A stretch of 64,000 bases of DNA, from positions 7,564,001 through 7,628,000 of the forward strand of contig NC_090128.1 in NCBI RefSeq assembly GCF_040581485.1, read 5' to 3'. Shown piece after piece: positions 23,901 through 36,146 of this stretch. Every line of letters begins with the position of its first letter. Position 1 is the first letter of the stretch. The DNA comes from Linepithema humile. Lineage: Eukaryota > Arthropoda > Insecta > Hymenoptera > Formicidae. The position numbers were made by a program, and so were the translations under genes. The notes beneath the pieces were generated by a model that worked only from the letters and a program-made list of their open reading frames with translations, made no database searches and was not told where the DNA came from.

Positions 23901-26603
23901 TCGCACACATCTGTCCCGCGTGTGTTTCACATTGGCAAGGCGCTCTCATCGTAGTGCTTGAGAATAAAATTACTTATCGTTACGCATTAGTTAATAATTA
24001 TTCATTCACGTTAATTCATTAAATTTGCAAAAGTGTTCCCTCGCGCAATTAAATCCCCGCTGTATTATTTATTTTCGATTAAAAATAATAGAGATAAATG
24101 TAACTATTATCAAAAGTGCGACGTTTCTTTATAAATTAAGCATTATTACTTAATTGATCATTTTTATTTTTCTTTTATGGAAATATTTTACATGTTTTAT
24201 ATTGAATACAATATAACAAAATAAATTATTGAAATTTTCAGATAGCTTGAGTACTTGGACTATATTGTTTCGTGGATTTTATATTCCTGACAGAATTTCT
24301 GCGATTTCGCAACGCAAGAAACGCAAGGATAGCGATAAACCGCTCCTCCCGACCTCTTCCTAAGTTTGCTGATAGATGGAAATTCTTATCGCACACGGTT
24401 GCTTGTTACATCAGTTGTTTCACGCTACAAAAATAGAAAGAAAAATAGAATTTGTGAAATAAATCATATTCACACTCGCAAGAATAATTTATTTTATATT
24501 CCGAAGTGAAGGTAACGTAAAATTTAATTTCTCAATTTTAATTAAATAAAATCAGTTCGAAGACGCGCGAAGTAAGTTAGATTTTATCTCCGAACATTTG
24601 ATTTAATATTCGTACGTACAAAAATATTTAATGATGCGTATTAAGGAGTTAAATTTAGCAATAAAATTTGTTTCGTAAATATTTGTTTAACGATATGATT
24701 AAATATGTTAGTCTATGTTATGTATTGTGTTAGTTTTATTACGTATTGTGTTGCACAGAGTCAGCAGTCGATGATTCATCCGAAAAAAAGAATAGATACT
24801 TTCGATATCCAGCCATTGTCGATTTAGCTGAATGAAAGAATAATATATGGACCATGATTATTTATGAAATTCGGAGCCATTAGCATTTCGGGTCATCGGA
24901 GTCATCTTTACAAGTTTCACAAGGAATTTACAAGTTTTATTCTACAAATCGAGTTGGTTGAGTCAGTATGTGGCAATCGCTTGTCTTCTTTATTCCTATA
25001 TATATATATATTAAACTTGAAAAAAAATTTTTTGGACAATTAATATCTTTATTAATTATTCATTTTGCTTATTCTGTCTTTAATTCTCACATTTTGATTT
25101 CAGTTTTACAACAAAGAATTTAAAATTGATTTGCCTTGAGTAAAATTAAGCTCACGTTTCTGGAACGCTGCGTATAGGCCGAAGGCCTCTTTGTGGACTC
25201 GAATTTACCATTATAATTTCTGATTAGCGTGATAGGGGTCAGACGTTCGGAGCAAAAAGGGAGAAAGAGAGAGAGAGAAAGAGTAAGAGGAGAGAGGCGA
25301 GTCTCCGCTCGAAGCGCATTGTTAGGATGACTCATCACAGTGCTCGCGTTTTAGTTTATTTTTCTCGCAGCCGAATAAACGCGAATCCCGATAATACGCT
25401 GCGGCTTGAGGTCAGGTTTTTTAATGCTCGTTTACGCAACCGCTGTACGATAAAATGCGCTCCCTCGATTTAATTCATTCACGCGGGGCGATCATGCGCG
25501 CGATTCTTTCGGCCCGAATCTTTTTATGAGAAATATGATGTATTCGCATAAACGTAAATCTGCGCAGCGGATTCTCCCGCGAATTTTGTGCAGAAAGCAC
25601 ACATTTATATAGTTGCATTCTTTTAAATAATTATATTTAATTTCAAATAGAAAAAGAGAAGATCTGAATATAAAAATATACTGTACGTGAGATTTTATAT
25701 GAAAAATTCAGAATTGCGCTATGCGATAAATGTGTGTGCTAAATTATGCGCATCTTTCATTTAAAATTGAGAGAAAAGTAGGATAAAGAGATATGAATAT
25801 GAAACTATGATTTATGATAAGGTGAAGAGATTAAGTTTAATGATGAACCTACGTTGGATGCAAGATGAGAATGCGCTTTAATCGAAAAGTTGAAATATTC
25901 AAGAGGATGTGGGTGTAAAAATAGAATTTTGGAGCTCTGCTTGTGTTAATTGTAAGTCGTCAACTAAAAATCATCCAATGGAAAGTGTCCCAAGTGTAAA
26001 AATATATGATTTCAATATGTTCTCGGTTACAAAAAAAAAAACAGAAAAATCCATTGTGACAAATCGGAGCAGAAGTTACACAATGACTTTTAAAATTCTA
26101 AGTATTTTCCACTGCTCGCACACACGACACCCGGTGTATGACAATCCCGCAGGAGGAAGATACTCGTTTCCGGGCGGCGCGATACTAGCGGATACCAGTG
26201 GGAAATTCCAACCGCAAGATTTTTTTTTAAATAACGATAACAATTCGGTATCGCGGTGTGCCGCGACGTGCGGTTTGACCTCCGTTTTCCGGCGCGCGCA
26301 AACCAATGACGCCGACCGCCGCACGCGGCATCCCGAAGACGACTGGAGAAACGGAACTGCGGGAGCAAGCGGGGAGGTAACCGTCGCCGTGACGGCATGA
26401 GGGGAGAAACAGTAGACACACGTGGTGCCCATAGCTGCAGCTGCAAAGTTTCGTAAGGTCTCCAGAGAATTTCTTCTCATTTGTATAAATTACAAAGTAG
26501 AATCACAAAGCGAGATCATAGATTTATGATAGCAATAAGATCACTGTAAAAAATTACTGACTGACAATTCAGACAAAAGTGTTTGAAGTTTTCTTACAGT
26601 CAC

Positions 26604-26767
26604 ATTGTCTGAATTTTCGGACAGAATATTGTCTGAATTTCTAGCCACAGTTCTCTGAATTTCTGATCATAGTTGTCTGAATTTCTGGTCACAGTTGTCT
26701 GAATTTCTAGCTACAGTTGTCTGAACTTCTAGCTACAGTTGTCTGAATATTTCTGATCTCAATGCCT
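26604..26767 (+). repeat. Subterminal tandem array of a ttgtctgaatttct unit
   Basis: Six to seven degenerate copies of a 22-26-bp unit built on ttgtctgaatttctagctac. Units of the same core occur inverted near the right end of the element at about 27590-27665. Subterminal arrays like this often serve as transposase-binding sites. Confidence 0.8.
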
Positions 26768-26797
26768 GAATATTCAGACACTTTTGTCAGAATTTAG

Positions 26798-26966
26798 GTG
26801 TGGTTTTTTAAAAATACTAACAATATATTTTGGTTTATGCAAGCGAGAACATGTACGCGCTTCTCGCTTGCGTGGGGCTCGGGAGTCGGGAACCCGGTAG
26901 GAAACATCGCATCACTGAGTATACTTTAAATCAAAATATATTGTTAGTATTTTAAAAAAACCACAC
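26798..26966. repeat. Inverted repeat nested in the CACTG element
   Basis: Arms of about 39 bp (26798-26837 and 26928-26966), beginning gtgtggttttttaaaa on the left and ending ttttaaaaaaaccacac on the right. The roughly 90-bp loop holds a second perfect hairpin (gcaagcgag / ctcgcttgc, 26839-26871). Confidence 0.85.
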
Positions 26967-27141
26967 TTATCCGAACTTGTTTTTCACTGGTATACATATA
27001 TTTCATTAAAAAACACAAACACCACATGATCATAAAACTTTTCGGATGTAAGACTGATGACAGAGAACGAGATGTAAGTCGTAGTCGTGGACGTATGGTA
27101 AGGCAGAGAAAAACGTAAGTCGTGAAACATATCCACACAAT

Positions 27142-27513
27142 GGCTGCGTTTGGGGAGCGCGCTATCAGCGCTATTGTGTCATTCTATCCTTGTTTCTGTC
27201 TAATGAACGATAAACATAGAATGATGCGATAGCGCTGATAGCGCGCGCTCCTCGAACACAGCCTTTGGGCTGCATTCGGGGAGCGCGCTATCAGCGCTAT
27301 TGTGTCATTCTATCCTTGTTTTATATCCAATGAACGATAAGGATAGAATGATGCGATAGCGCTGATAGCGCGCTCCTCGAACACAGCCTTTGGGCTGCGT
27401 TCGGGGAGCGCGCTATCAGCGCTATTGTGTCATTCTATCCATGTTTTATATCCAATGAACGATAAGGATAGAATGATGCGATAGCGCTGATAGCGCGCTC
27501 CCCGAACACAGCC
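27142..27513. repeat. Three tandem 121-bp palindromes
   Basis: Units at 27142-27263, 27268-27388 and 27393-27513, each separated by tttg. Each unit is a near-perfect inverted repeat with arms of about 48 bp. It runs from ggctgcgttcggggagcgcg, through a gctatcagcgctat core and a tcattctatcc segment, around a short loop and back. The three units differ by only a few bases, so the array is recent or kept homogeneous. Units could fold as strong hairpins or one multi-armed structure. Confidence 0.9.
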
Positions 27514-27685
27514 AAATTTTTGGACACCAATTCTAAATATTTCGGACAGACGCGCCACTATTCTGAACTTGCAGAGAAACTACTCTGATAATTAAGACAG
27601 ATTGTCTGAAATTACTTTCAGGCACCCAGATCTGAAAATTCAGACAAAAATGTGTCTGAATTTTTAGGCAATTTTTTACAGTGAT

Positions 27686-28571
27686 TTCGAGAGATACAAT
27701 GTTGGAATTGCGAGAGAACGAAGCTAATGCCTTTTACTTGCACCGCGTGTTACATTTATTATGTTTATCGCGTTATATATAGAATTAGAAATATATCAGT
27801 GATAGATTTGTCATACACTCAAAAAAATATTTCGCTGATGTAGTTAGATTTCTAGATATCGCAACAAGAATGTATCGCTATTTTTCGTATCTGTGAAAAC
27901 ATTGTTTGTCACATATAGAATTTATAACAGTAATGTTCTAGCAATAGCTTCTGAAAAATTTAGGTACCATTGCTAAATGTTATTCATTGCATGATCTAAT
28001 ACGTGATTAATCTTATATGGATAGGCGCTTTAGCTTTCTTTTTAAAGTTCACAAACAATACAGATATATATTCTGTTTCTGTCATCTAAACTGATTAAGT
28101 AATTACATATGCAATATCACAACAGTTGCTAATCATTTATCTGTTTTAGTTAATTTTTTACACCTAGAAAATTTTAGCTATTATTACAAGATCATTTTTT
28201 TAAGTGTAAGAACGAAATTCTCGAAGAGATAAGGTTTTGACAAAGGCGAGGACTATCGCTGGTAGATCGATCGGGGATTGGGATTGGGTCAAAGGGCACT
28301 GTCCTGCGACACGAGGGGACACGATGGAATTTGCATTTCCTGTCCACGATGAATAATTCCAGACGAGACCGGGTCGTGCCGGTCGCACACGTTTTCGAAT
28401 TAAGTCCCTGCACGTACTTGAAATCGGGGCCCGAAGTATCAGCTCGCGGGTCCCATCTCGTCGTCAACATAGTCCTATAGTTCTCAAATGTGACTTCGAC
28501 TCGATTACAAAACAGAGATCTTACGTACGATATAAATTAAAACATACACAATTTCAAACTTGATTTTTAAT
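27686..28571. other. Intergenic stretch with a GC-rich island
   Basis: Mostly AT-rich. At about 28215-28465 the sequence becomes markedly GC-rich and stays open on the minus strand for 92 codons (28192-28470). I recognise no protein family and no convincing splice context, so I do not call a gene. A conserved regulatory element is equally possible. Confidence 0.45.
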
Positions 28572-28916
28572 AAATATAATAGAACAGCATCGAGAGCCGT
28601 CGCAGGATGTTAGTGTGCTAAATTTTTAATTTATTTTCATAAAGAATTTTTTAATAAATTAGTCTACAAGAGACAGTTAGATTGTACACCGATCTCAGAT
28701 CGAGATACCTAATGTGTACGAAATTATAAATATATTGTTCTCATATATCGAGAAACATTATGTAAGTTAACATTAACTTAAGGTATCTCGATCTGAGATC
28801 GGTGTACAATCTAACTGTCTCTTGTAGACTAATTTATTAAAAAATTCTTTATGAAAATAAATTAAAAATTTAGCACTAACATCCTGCGACGGCTCTCGAT
28901 GCCATTCTATTATATT
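28572..28916. mobile_element. Fold-back (long palindromic) element
   Basis: A near-perfect palindrome of about 345 bp centred near 28744. The arms start aaatataatagaa and include gcatcgagagccgtcgca, a cctgcgacggctctcgatgc mirror and a tagacaa-type segment followed by ggtatctcgatctgagatcgg. Only the central 50-60 bp do not pair. A single diverged arm of the same family lies at 57763-57940. No coding capacity. It behaves like a fold-back MITE or a head-to-head dimer of a smaller repeat. Confidence 0.85.
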
Positions 28917-29853
28917 TCTTGAATTTATAGGGCATTTACATTATATGTGTTGATTTTTAATGTCATAAAAAAGAAGTTGAAATCGATCGATCTTACAAAA
29001 ATTCTTGCCTTTATGCAAATTTTATCTCTTCGAAAATTTTATTTCTATCTCATACAAATAAATTAGTAACACATTTTTCTAGCTGAATTTATATTTCAAT
29101 GCGAGAATAATTTCTACTTTTATTTGCGAGCGCGATGCTGGCCAAGCACTTTTTCGCGTTTTACAAAATTCACGCTTCTATTAGGAGTTTTCAAAAATTT
29201 GCGAAAAATTCCAGCGTTCTCTATTAAATGTTCTTGAAGAAATGTGCTGAAAGGAATTGATAAATTTTTCGTAGAGTAAACTTTCAGGACAAAAGCGCAG
29301 ACAGGCACCTCACGAATCGAAAGAGAAGAAAAACGACAAACAATAGGGAAAGAGTAGTTTATAGGAACAGTTGTTCGTCGACGGGTTGTTCACCTCTTAC
29401 AGCAGGAGGCGGTCTTTCTTTAATTTTTCCCAGGTATAGGGGATCCCATACCTAATCCAACCTTTATCGAAATGTACCAAATGCTTCACACATGGCAAAG
29501 CAAAGACCAGAGCCGAAGAAGGGCCCCGGGGGCCCCGGGGCGGCTGAATTAGTTGGGGACCGTTAATTCGTAAGAGATCAAAATCATTGAAATCTCATTT
29601 AAAAATTCGTAAATTTAAAAAAGTTGAAAATACATATTTTAATATTATTACAACAAATATTTAAGATATATTTAATGATGCAAACTACAATGTTTGCGAA
29701 ACTCTGGCATCCAAAATGCACATCGCGATCATCACCCGGAAACCAATGGCATATATTTAAGAAATATTTGATACATTTCCAAAACATGTATCAAATATAC
29801 ATATATAGATTTTTTAACAAAATTTTCTTTTTAATCAAGTTTTGTCTGTGAAG
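28917..29853. other. Intergenic stretch, no gene seen
   Basis: AT-rich DNA with one GC-rich patch at about 29428-29575, which contains the self-complementary run gggccccgggggccccgggg at about 29521-29541. No supported coding region. The GC-rich patch may be the left half of a sequence interrupted by the neighbouring inverted-repeat element, since G/C-rich sequence resumes at 30204. Confidence 0.45.
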
Positions 29854-30203
29854 CCCTGATGGAAATATTTTGCTGAAAGTACTATGAAATCAATGAAAAA
29901 TAAAATAAAAGTTTTTGAAAAATTACTGAATATATTTCAAAATATATCATAATTTTTCGTATGAAAATTTAATGTAATACTATGAAATATAAGGAAATTT
30001 AAAATATACTGCTGAAAAGTAATAAAAGAGTTTTGAAATATTAGACATTATGAAATTTACTGAATTAAACTGAAAACTGTTACTTTTTAATGAAAAATTG
30101 CTAAAATATTTATGAAATTAATTAATGGGGTCAATTGAGAGAAATTTCCAAATACATTTCAGCAAAATTTTGTTATATTTTCAGAAAAATATTTCCATCA
30201 GGG
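29854..30203. mobile_element. 350-bp MITE-like element with ccctgatggaaatattt ends
   Basis: The terminal inverted repeats are about 25 bp: ccctgatggaaatatttt at 29854 and its inverse aaaatatttccatcaggg ending at 30203. The interior is strongly AT-rich, made of repeated gaaat/tgaaa motifs, and non-coding. The flanking dinucleotide ag on each side may be a target duplication but is too short to be sure. The superfamily cannot be told. Confidence 0.75.
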
Positions 30204-31140
30204 AGACCCACAATTTGTGCGCTGACCCTGCCGCTCACTAAAACGGACCCCACACCTTTACGATCTTTGGACTATTGGGATTATACATCATTTATATTCC
30301 TTTGAACAGTTTTCTAAAATCAGTAGCTCATACTGTTTATCTTTTATTATTAAATTCGTATAGATTTAAAAAATTGAAATCTATTCTGTTTTAATTTAAT
30401 TATCTTCTGTTGTTCATTCATTTTCTTTCCGTTCGCATTTATTAGTTAAAAAAAAAAAGTTTATCTTATATTATAAAGTAACTAATTAGTAAAAAAAGGA
30501 GCAAGTCTATCAATCTGTTATTTATTGGAATTTTAACAAAATTCAGCTTATCATCTTTCTTACATTCCTAAAATTTATCTTAACTAAACATCTTAACTAA
30601 ATATCTTAGATTTTTTCCTGCTGTATCCGATTTTATCTTCAAAATGTCATCGTTTGCAATCGGCCAGTCAGACAAAAAAAAGCAAACGAGAAACGCGCAG
30701 GGCCATGGTACAACGCGCGAGAGATGGGGCACACTTGTATGCCTCGTGATAAAAAAGCATGCAGCATCTGGAGCTTCGACAGAGAAGACTCTTCGAAAAA
30801 AAAGAAAAAAAAACTAACCCCCTTTCGTATGCCCTGCACGTGTGGGAGCGAGATCCACTAGTTCCTCTCTATTTAACTCTTCGTCACGCCGTCTCGATTT
30901 ACTTTCCCACGAACGATTTTCTTTCAAATAATACCAACAGTATATACAAATAGAAATACCGAGAACGGAACCCTGTATTATTCCGGAATATTCAATAAAA
31001 TTCTTAAAAGTGTTCGTTAAAAACTGTCGAAGAGAGCGATTTTCTTTTTATAATACCATAAAACGCAACGACACGTCATTGCACTTAAACACACTTCGCA
31101 GTATTGCGCACCGACTCGGAAGATAATTACTTGTAATCCA
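30204..31140. other. Intergenic and 3' flank of the ALDH1L1-type gene
   Basis: A short GC-richer remnant at 30204-30265 is followed by AT-rich DNA. Part probably belongs to the 3' UTR of the minus-strand gene that ends at 31141. Minus-strand AATAAA occurs near 30510 (plus strand tttatt), but the real cleavage site cannot be assigned. Confidence 0.4.
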
Positions 31141-34100
31141 TCAGTACTCGATGGTTACCGTCTTTGTCTTGAGGTATTCATTGAGCGCCTCTTGTCCCAA
31201 GTCCTTCCCGAATCCGGACATCTTGAAGCCGCCGAAGGGGGCCGCCACGTCCGTCTTGTTGTACGTATTGACGAACACGGTGCCCGCCTCGATTTTCTCC
31301 GCGAACCTGAGCGCCCTGCCGATGTCTTTGGTGAGGACTCCCGAGGCCAGACCGAACTCCGTGTTGTTCGCGCGGCTGATCATCTCGTCGACGTTCGTCG
31401 AGCTGAACTTGGAGATCACCATGATCGGGCCGAAGGATTCCTCCCTGGCGATGTACATGTCGTCCGTGACGTTCGTGAAGACGGTCGGCTCGAAGTACCA
31501 GCCGCGGCGATCCAGTCTTTTGCCGCCGTGAACCAGCGTGGCGCCTTCCTTCACTCCCGCCTCCACGAATTCCAGAAGCTTGTCCAGATGGGCCTTGTGA
31601 TTCTGCGGACCGTGGGCTGTACTTCTGTTCAGCGGATCGCCGATGGAGATCTTCTTCACCTCGTCGACCACGCGTCTCACGAACTCGTCGTGAACGGTCT
31701 CCTCGACGAAGAGTCGTCCTAATGATGAATAAACGTTGAGGTAATCAAGGATCCATCAACGAGCAATAAACAAAATTCCAATTCTAATTCTAAATAATAC
31801 ATAAAAAGACGAAGAGGCGCGCATACCGGCAGCGATGCAGTTCTCGCCCTTGTTGAAGAATACACCGCCCATGCCGATTCTGACGGCCTGCTGCAGATCG
31901 GCGTCCTCGAAGATGACGAGAGGGCTCTTGCCGCCAAGCTCCAGCGACACCTTCTTCAGATTACTATCGGCGCAGCACCTCATGATGGTCTGGCCGATCT
32001 GCGTGGAGCCGGTGAAGCCCAGCTTCCTGATCAGCGGATGCCCCACAATAGCGTTGCCGACTTCGCTGCCGAATCCGCAGAGGATGTTGATGACACCCGG
32101 CGGGATTCCGGCGCGCGCGGACAGCTCGGCGAACTTGAGGGCCGTCAGCGGCGAGGCCTGAGCGGGTTTCATCACCACGGTGTTTCCGGCCGCCAAGCAG
32201 GCCGCCATCTTCCACGACAGCATCATCAGAGGATAATTCCAGGGAGTGACCAGGCCGCAGACGCCGATCGGTTCGCGCCGCGTGAACGTGAGATTCCGGT
32301 TTGGACGCGCGTGCGAAATCGGTATGGTCGAGCCCTGGATCTTGTCGCACCATCCGGCGAAGTAACGCCAGGTCTCGATGGACATACCTACGTGCGTCTT
32401 CAGGGCGAGCGTGTACACCGCCCCGGAATCGAGGCTCTCGAGAGTGGCCAGCTCCTCTTTGTGCTGCTCCATCAAGTCCGCTAATCTGGAACGAAGAGAA
32501 ACGTTAATAAAGAACGAAAAAAAAACACAAAGAAATGAAGTCTTTAATAATCTTGTCGAGGATTAAAAGATATAAAAATTATACACTGAAATTTCATCAA
32601 TTATTTTTCTCGCATTTAGAAAAAAATAGATCTCATGTTTGTAAAAAAAAAAAAATGTTTCAGTAAAATCAAATGTGAGAAATAGATTATTGCTTTACTT
32701 GAATAACAGCGCGCCACGCTCCCTGGCGCTAATTTTGCCCCATTCGCCCTCCTCAAAGGCCTTCTTGGCGGCCTTGACAGCGCGATTAACGTCTTCGGCG
32801 TTCGCGCTCTCCACCGAGCAGATAACGCTCTCATCGTGGGGATTTATCGTGTTGATGGCCCTACCGTGGCCGTTGACGAACTCGCCGTTGATGAAAAGCT
32901 GCCTGGGGAATCTCAGGGTCAAGTTGTTCGCCTGCACTTCCACTACGTCGTACTTGATCTCTTTCGCGGCTGTATTTCCTCGAGCTGTAAGGACGACCGT
33001 CGTGACGAATTCTCTAAAAACCGGCGCCATGAAAACATCGATGTTCTGTAAGCTGACGCCAAAGTTGTCCTTGACTTCCTCAACCATGCGTACCACGTCC
33101 ATGCTGCTTGCGCCTGAAAGAGAAAAGTAAATATATTTTTATAATATTTTATACATTTTTTGATACTTGTATACTGAACACACACTTTGAAATGAAAAAT
33201 AAATTCAATTATACGTAAAGTATAGAAGAAGTCAGATAAAAAATATAAAGTTTCAAACATTAAAAATATTAAGAAAAAGAAAAAATAATAAACTATTAAT
33301 TAAATCATAACATCATAAATTAAATACATATTAATTCAACTTATATCTAAACGTAAAAATAGTGAAATAAAAAATATGAGTAGCAAGCATTTTGCATAAT
33401 ATATTGCCATATTCGCGAATGCTTAATTATTTTTACTTTAATGTAAGAAATTATAGAAATACGTAAAATATATTTTTTTATATGAAGTAAAACTTAACGA
33501 TTAGAAATCTCTATATCCTAGTTTTCATATATAAATTCCGCGTGAGCTTTTGAAAAACCCATTTACCGGAAGCGAAGAAATCCGTGTCGTCGTCGATGTC
33601 AATTTTAAGTATATCCGTCCAGATTCGACGCAGCCCATCAGCAATACTCAGCTCCTCTTCCGTGAACTCCACGACTTGGCGATCATTCATCTGCCCGTAT
33701 TTACCGGCATGAATGGTCTTGGTGCCGATCTTGATCCTCTCGACGTTAACGAAACGTCCATCCGCAGCCTCGATCAGCAGACCGCCCTGATGAACGATCC
33801 CCGTTCTTTTTTCGACATCGACCTCCCTCTCCCCTTCCGGCAGTTTGTCGCCGTTCCACAGGGACGATCCGAAGAGGCTCACCTCCTCGCCGTCCAACGT
33901 CGTCCAGGCGCCCGGTGTGCTGTCCAGACCGCGGATGAAATTGTGAATCTCCTTCGCCGGCTTATCCCAGTCGATCTTTTGTAGCTCCTTCTTGTTCAGC
34001 ATGGCATCATAAGTCGCGCCCTGCGCGGGTTGCGGCTCCATGGGTGCAATTCCTTTCGCCACGAGGTCCACCGCCTCGCCCATGGCCTTGATACCCTCCG

Positions 34101-36146
34101 GATAGAGGAAGTTGTTGTACAAACTGTCCACTGTGTCGTTCGGCTCCACCTTGCAGGACCTCTGAAGAAGGACCGGCCCGGTGTCCAGGCCGTCATCCGC
34201 CCAGAAGATCGAGAATCCCGCGGTGTCATCCCCTTGAATCAGGGTCCTGAAAGGAGACAAATAAACTTTATTCGGTAATCGAATTTTGCCAATATTAAAA
34301 TCAGTGTTCGAATTGTAGTATCGTTTATATTCGTGCAACACAGACGAAAGGAATTATTTTGGAAAAACTATGCTATTGAATTATTGGATTATTGCTAGAA
34401 TTAAAAAATGATAAAATTTGTTATCTTTTAATATAAACTGATTCACATAATAATATATAATTTCTATAATATTTTAATAAGAACCTGACAGATGCGATTA
34501 TCGTTAATTTTATCAAAAATTTGCAATTTTTGCTGATAAGAAAAAAATGCAAAATGATTATGCGGGACAACAAAATATATCGAAAATATGCGATACAATG
34601 ATATCGTTTGATAGTTCAAAGTTATATATAAAGGCGATACAATACGCGAATACGCGGGTCATGGAAGGGTATCATAGTGAGCTCATTGGCTGCATATTTT
34701 ATCGTTGTTATTATCGTTTTATTTTTAGCGAGAAAGTAGTTTTACTTTGCAATCGCGAGCGCGAAAACCGCGGCAAACCGGTTGTAACGTGCGTAAAGAT
34801 GCCTAGTCGATATCGAGAAACGTTGTATCGTAGCTGACTGACCCGTGTGGCGATTAGCATTAGCTGATACGGCAAGCTCCAATTATGCAATAACTACTAC
34901 GATAGAGTTATTTATTAAATTATGGATTAATTCAGAAATAGCAACAGTCTTACGATTATGGAAAGATAAAGTAAATTCTTTTAATTAAAATATTAAAACA
35001 AACTTAAGCTAATAGATACGAAGTGAATTACGATAAGAATGAAAGTAAGTCTCATCTATTCTTGTAAAAAACCTTGCAAGTTTTTCAATTAATAAATTAA
35101 TTAATTGGAGAAAACTTACAGAGCCCTAATTTTCAGAGATTAAATAAATTTATCTTTAACTCGACAAACATATTAAAGTAAAAAAGATAATAAACAAATT
35201 GTTTTTCCAAGCAAAAAATTTTTTCCGAAGAATATTGGAGAAAATTTTCGATAAAAGAAAAATTATCGAGAAAAAAAAAAGTTATTGGAAATCGCGTTAA
35301 CGTGCGTTGATAAGAACTAACCAGCTTATAGCACTCGCTCCTCTGTGTCTGGGCAGCAAAGACGGATGATAGCATATGGTACGATAACGCGGATGATTAA
35401 TGACTTCCATAGGGATGTATTGGCTGCAGAATGGCAAAACATTGATATCTACTTCGATGCCTTTGTACAGCGTCAAAATTTCGGGCAAAGCCACTCCTTT
35501 GCTTCTCCAAGCCTTGATTTTGAACACCGGTGTGTCATCGGCCTTAGCGGTAGTTGCTGCAATTCAAGAGAAATGATGACGAATTTAGACATAAATTGGG
35601 AAATGTTTGAAAAACGAAAAAGATGTTTGTTCGCTGAAGAGTCATTATTCAAAAATTTTGTACTTTCTTTTATTTTCAAAAGCTTTTTCAGAAGTGAAAA
35701 TTGTAGATAAAAATCAAACTTACAACTATACTTTTTTTAAATTATTTCTTGACTTTTGAGGTAGCTCTGGCTAAATATAAGCTATCGCACAAACTATTTC
35801 ACTATCACAGGACACATGATAATATCACGAATAATATTTAATCAACGCTATTTCAAAATCAACAAACCACAAGATGATAAGTTTCTCGTATGCATTTTAT
35901 ATATTAGATTTATTATTATTAATAATATTTTTTGTAGATAATATTAAAGTTTCTCAACTAAGAACTGCAAAAATTTACAGTAGAATTAATTTTAGTATGC
36001 AATTTCATACCTAGAGCATCCTCGCGATTTCCTTTATCCGGAATCGTAAAAACTCCAGTGATCTGATGTCCCTTCTGTCGCAAAAGTTTGTAAACTTCCG
36101 CTGCAAAAGGACTTTGTCCAATGATAGCCACTTTAAGCTGCGCCAT
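31141..36146 (-). CDS. ALDH1L1: Cytosolic 10-formyltetrahydrofolate dehydrogenase (ALDH1L1 type)
   Basis: Six coding exons in transcript order: 36146-36011, 35556-35322, 34246-33567, 33113-32699, 32485-31827 and 31718-31141. All borders are GT-AG, phases agree, and the product is 900 residues, close to the human enzyme (902). It converts 10-formyl-THF, water and NADP+ to THF, CO2 and NADPH, ending the one-carbon pool. Three domains are visible: an N-terminal formyltransferase-like hydrolase with [10 protein letters not shown] (His109) and DDGLDTG (Asp145); a carrier domain with the 4'-phosphopantetheine serine in GASSMDVV (Ser354); and a C-terminal aldehyde dehydrogenase with ELGGKSPL (Glu671) and FFNKGENC (catalytic Cys705). 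It ends TVTIEY. All key residues are present, so the enzyme should be active. There is no mitochondrial targeting extension: the start [18 protein letters not shown] leads straight into the hydrolase fold, which favours the cytosolic form. Activity also needs phosphopantetheinyl transferase, not in this window. Confidence 0.97.

Larger units (their letters stand above)
18662..26541. other. Region downstream of Sxl: possible long 3' UTR, then intergenic DNA
   Basis: No coding region is recognisable over 7.9 kb. The first part is probably Sxl 3' UTR of unknown length; AATAAA hexamers occur for example near 20905 and 21385. The rest is AT-rich, with a GC-richer patch at about 26100-26430 that gives several short overlapping frames without family character. 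Small direct repeats lie at 19600-19638, 20713-20752 and 20868-20912. Confidence 0.5.
26542..27683. mobile_element. Non-autonomous DNA transposon with CACTG...CAGTG terminal inverted repeats
   Basis: The left end starts cactgtaaaaaatt and the right end is its inverse, aattttttacagtg. Imperfect similarity continues inward through an attcagaca block. The element is 1142 bp and encodes no transposase. Flanking bases are AT on both sides (26540-26541 and 27684-27685), a possible 2-bp target duplication, which is weak evidence. CACTG-type ends with a 2-3-bp duplication recall the CACTA/EnSpm class, but this is a guess from the ends alone. Inside are a tandem array of a tgtctgaatttct unit (26604-26767), an inverted repeat (26798-26966), three tandem palindromes (27142-27513) and further attcagaca-like blocks near the right end. 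Confidence 0.65.

Noticed and set aside
25909..26400. 163-codon frame at 25.9-26.4 kb
   Set aside because: Its composition changes abruptly from AT-rich to GC-rich part-way, competing frames exist on the other strand, and there is no family resemblance.
27142..27513. Regular repeats resembling a CRISPR array
   Set aside because: The units are 121-bp palindromes separated by only 4 bases, with no unique spacers, in animal nuclear DNA.
31192..32507. Plus-strand frames of 108-176 codons opposite the folate gene
   Set aside because: They are antisense shadows of conserved ALDH1L1 exons with GC-rich third positions and match no family.
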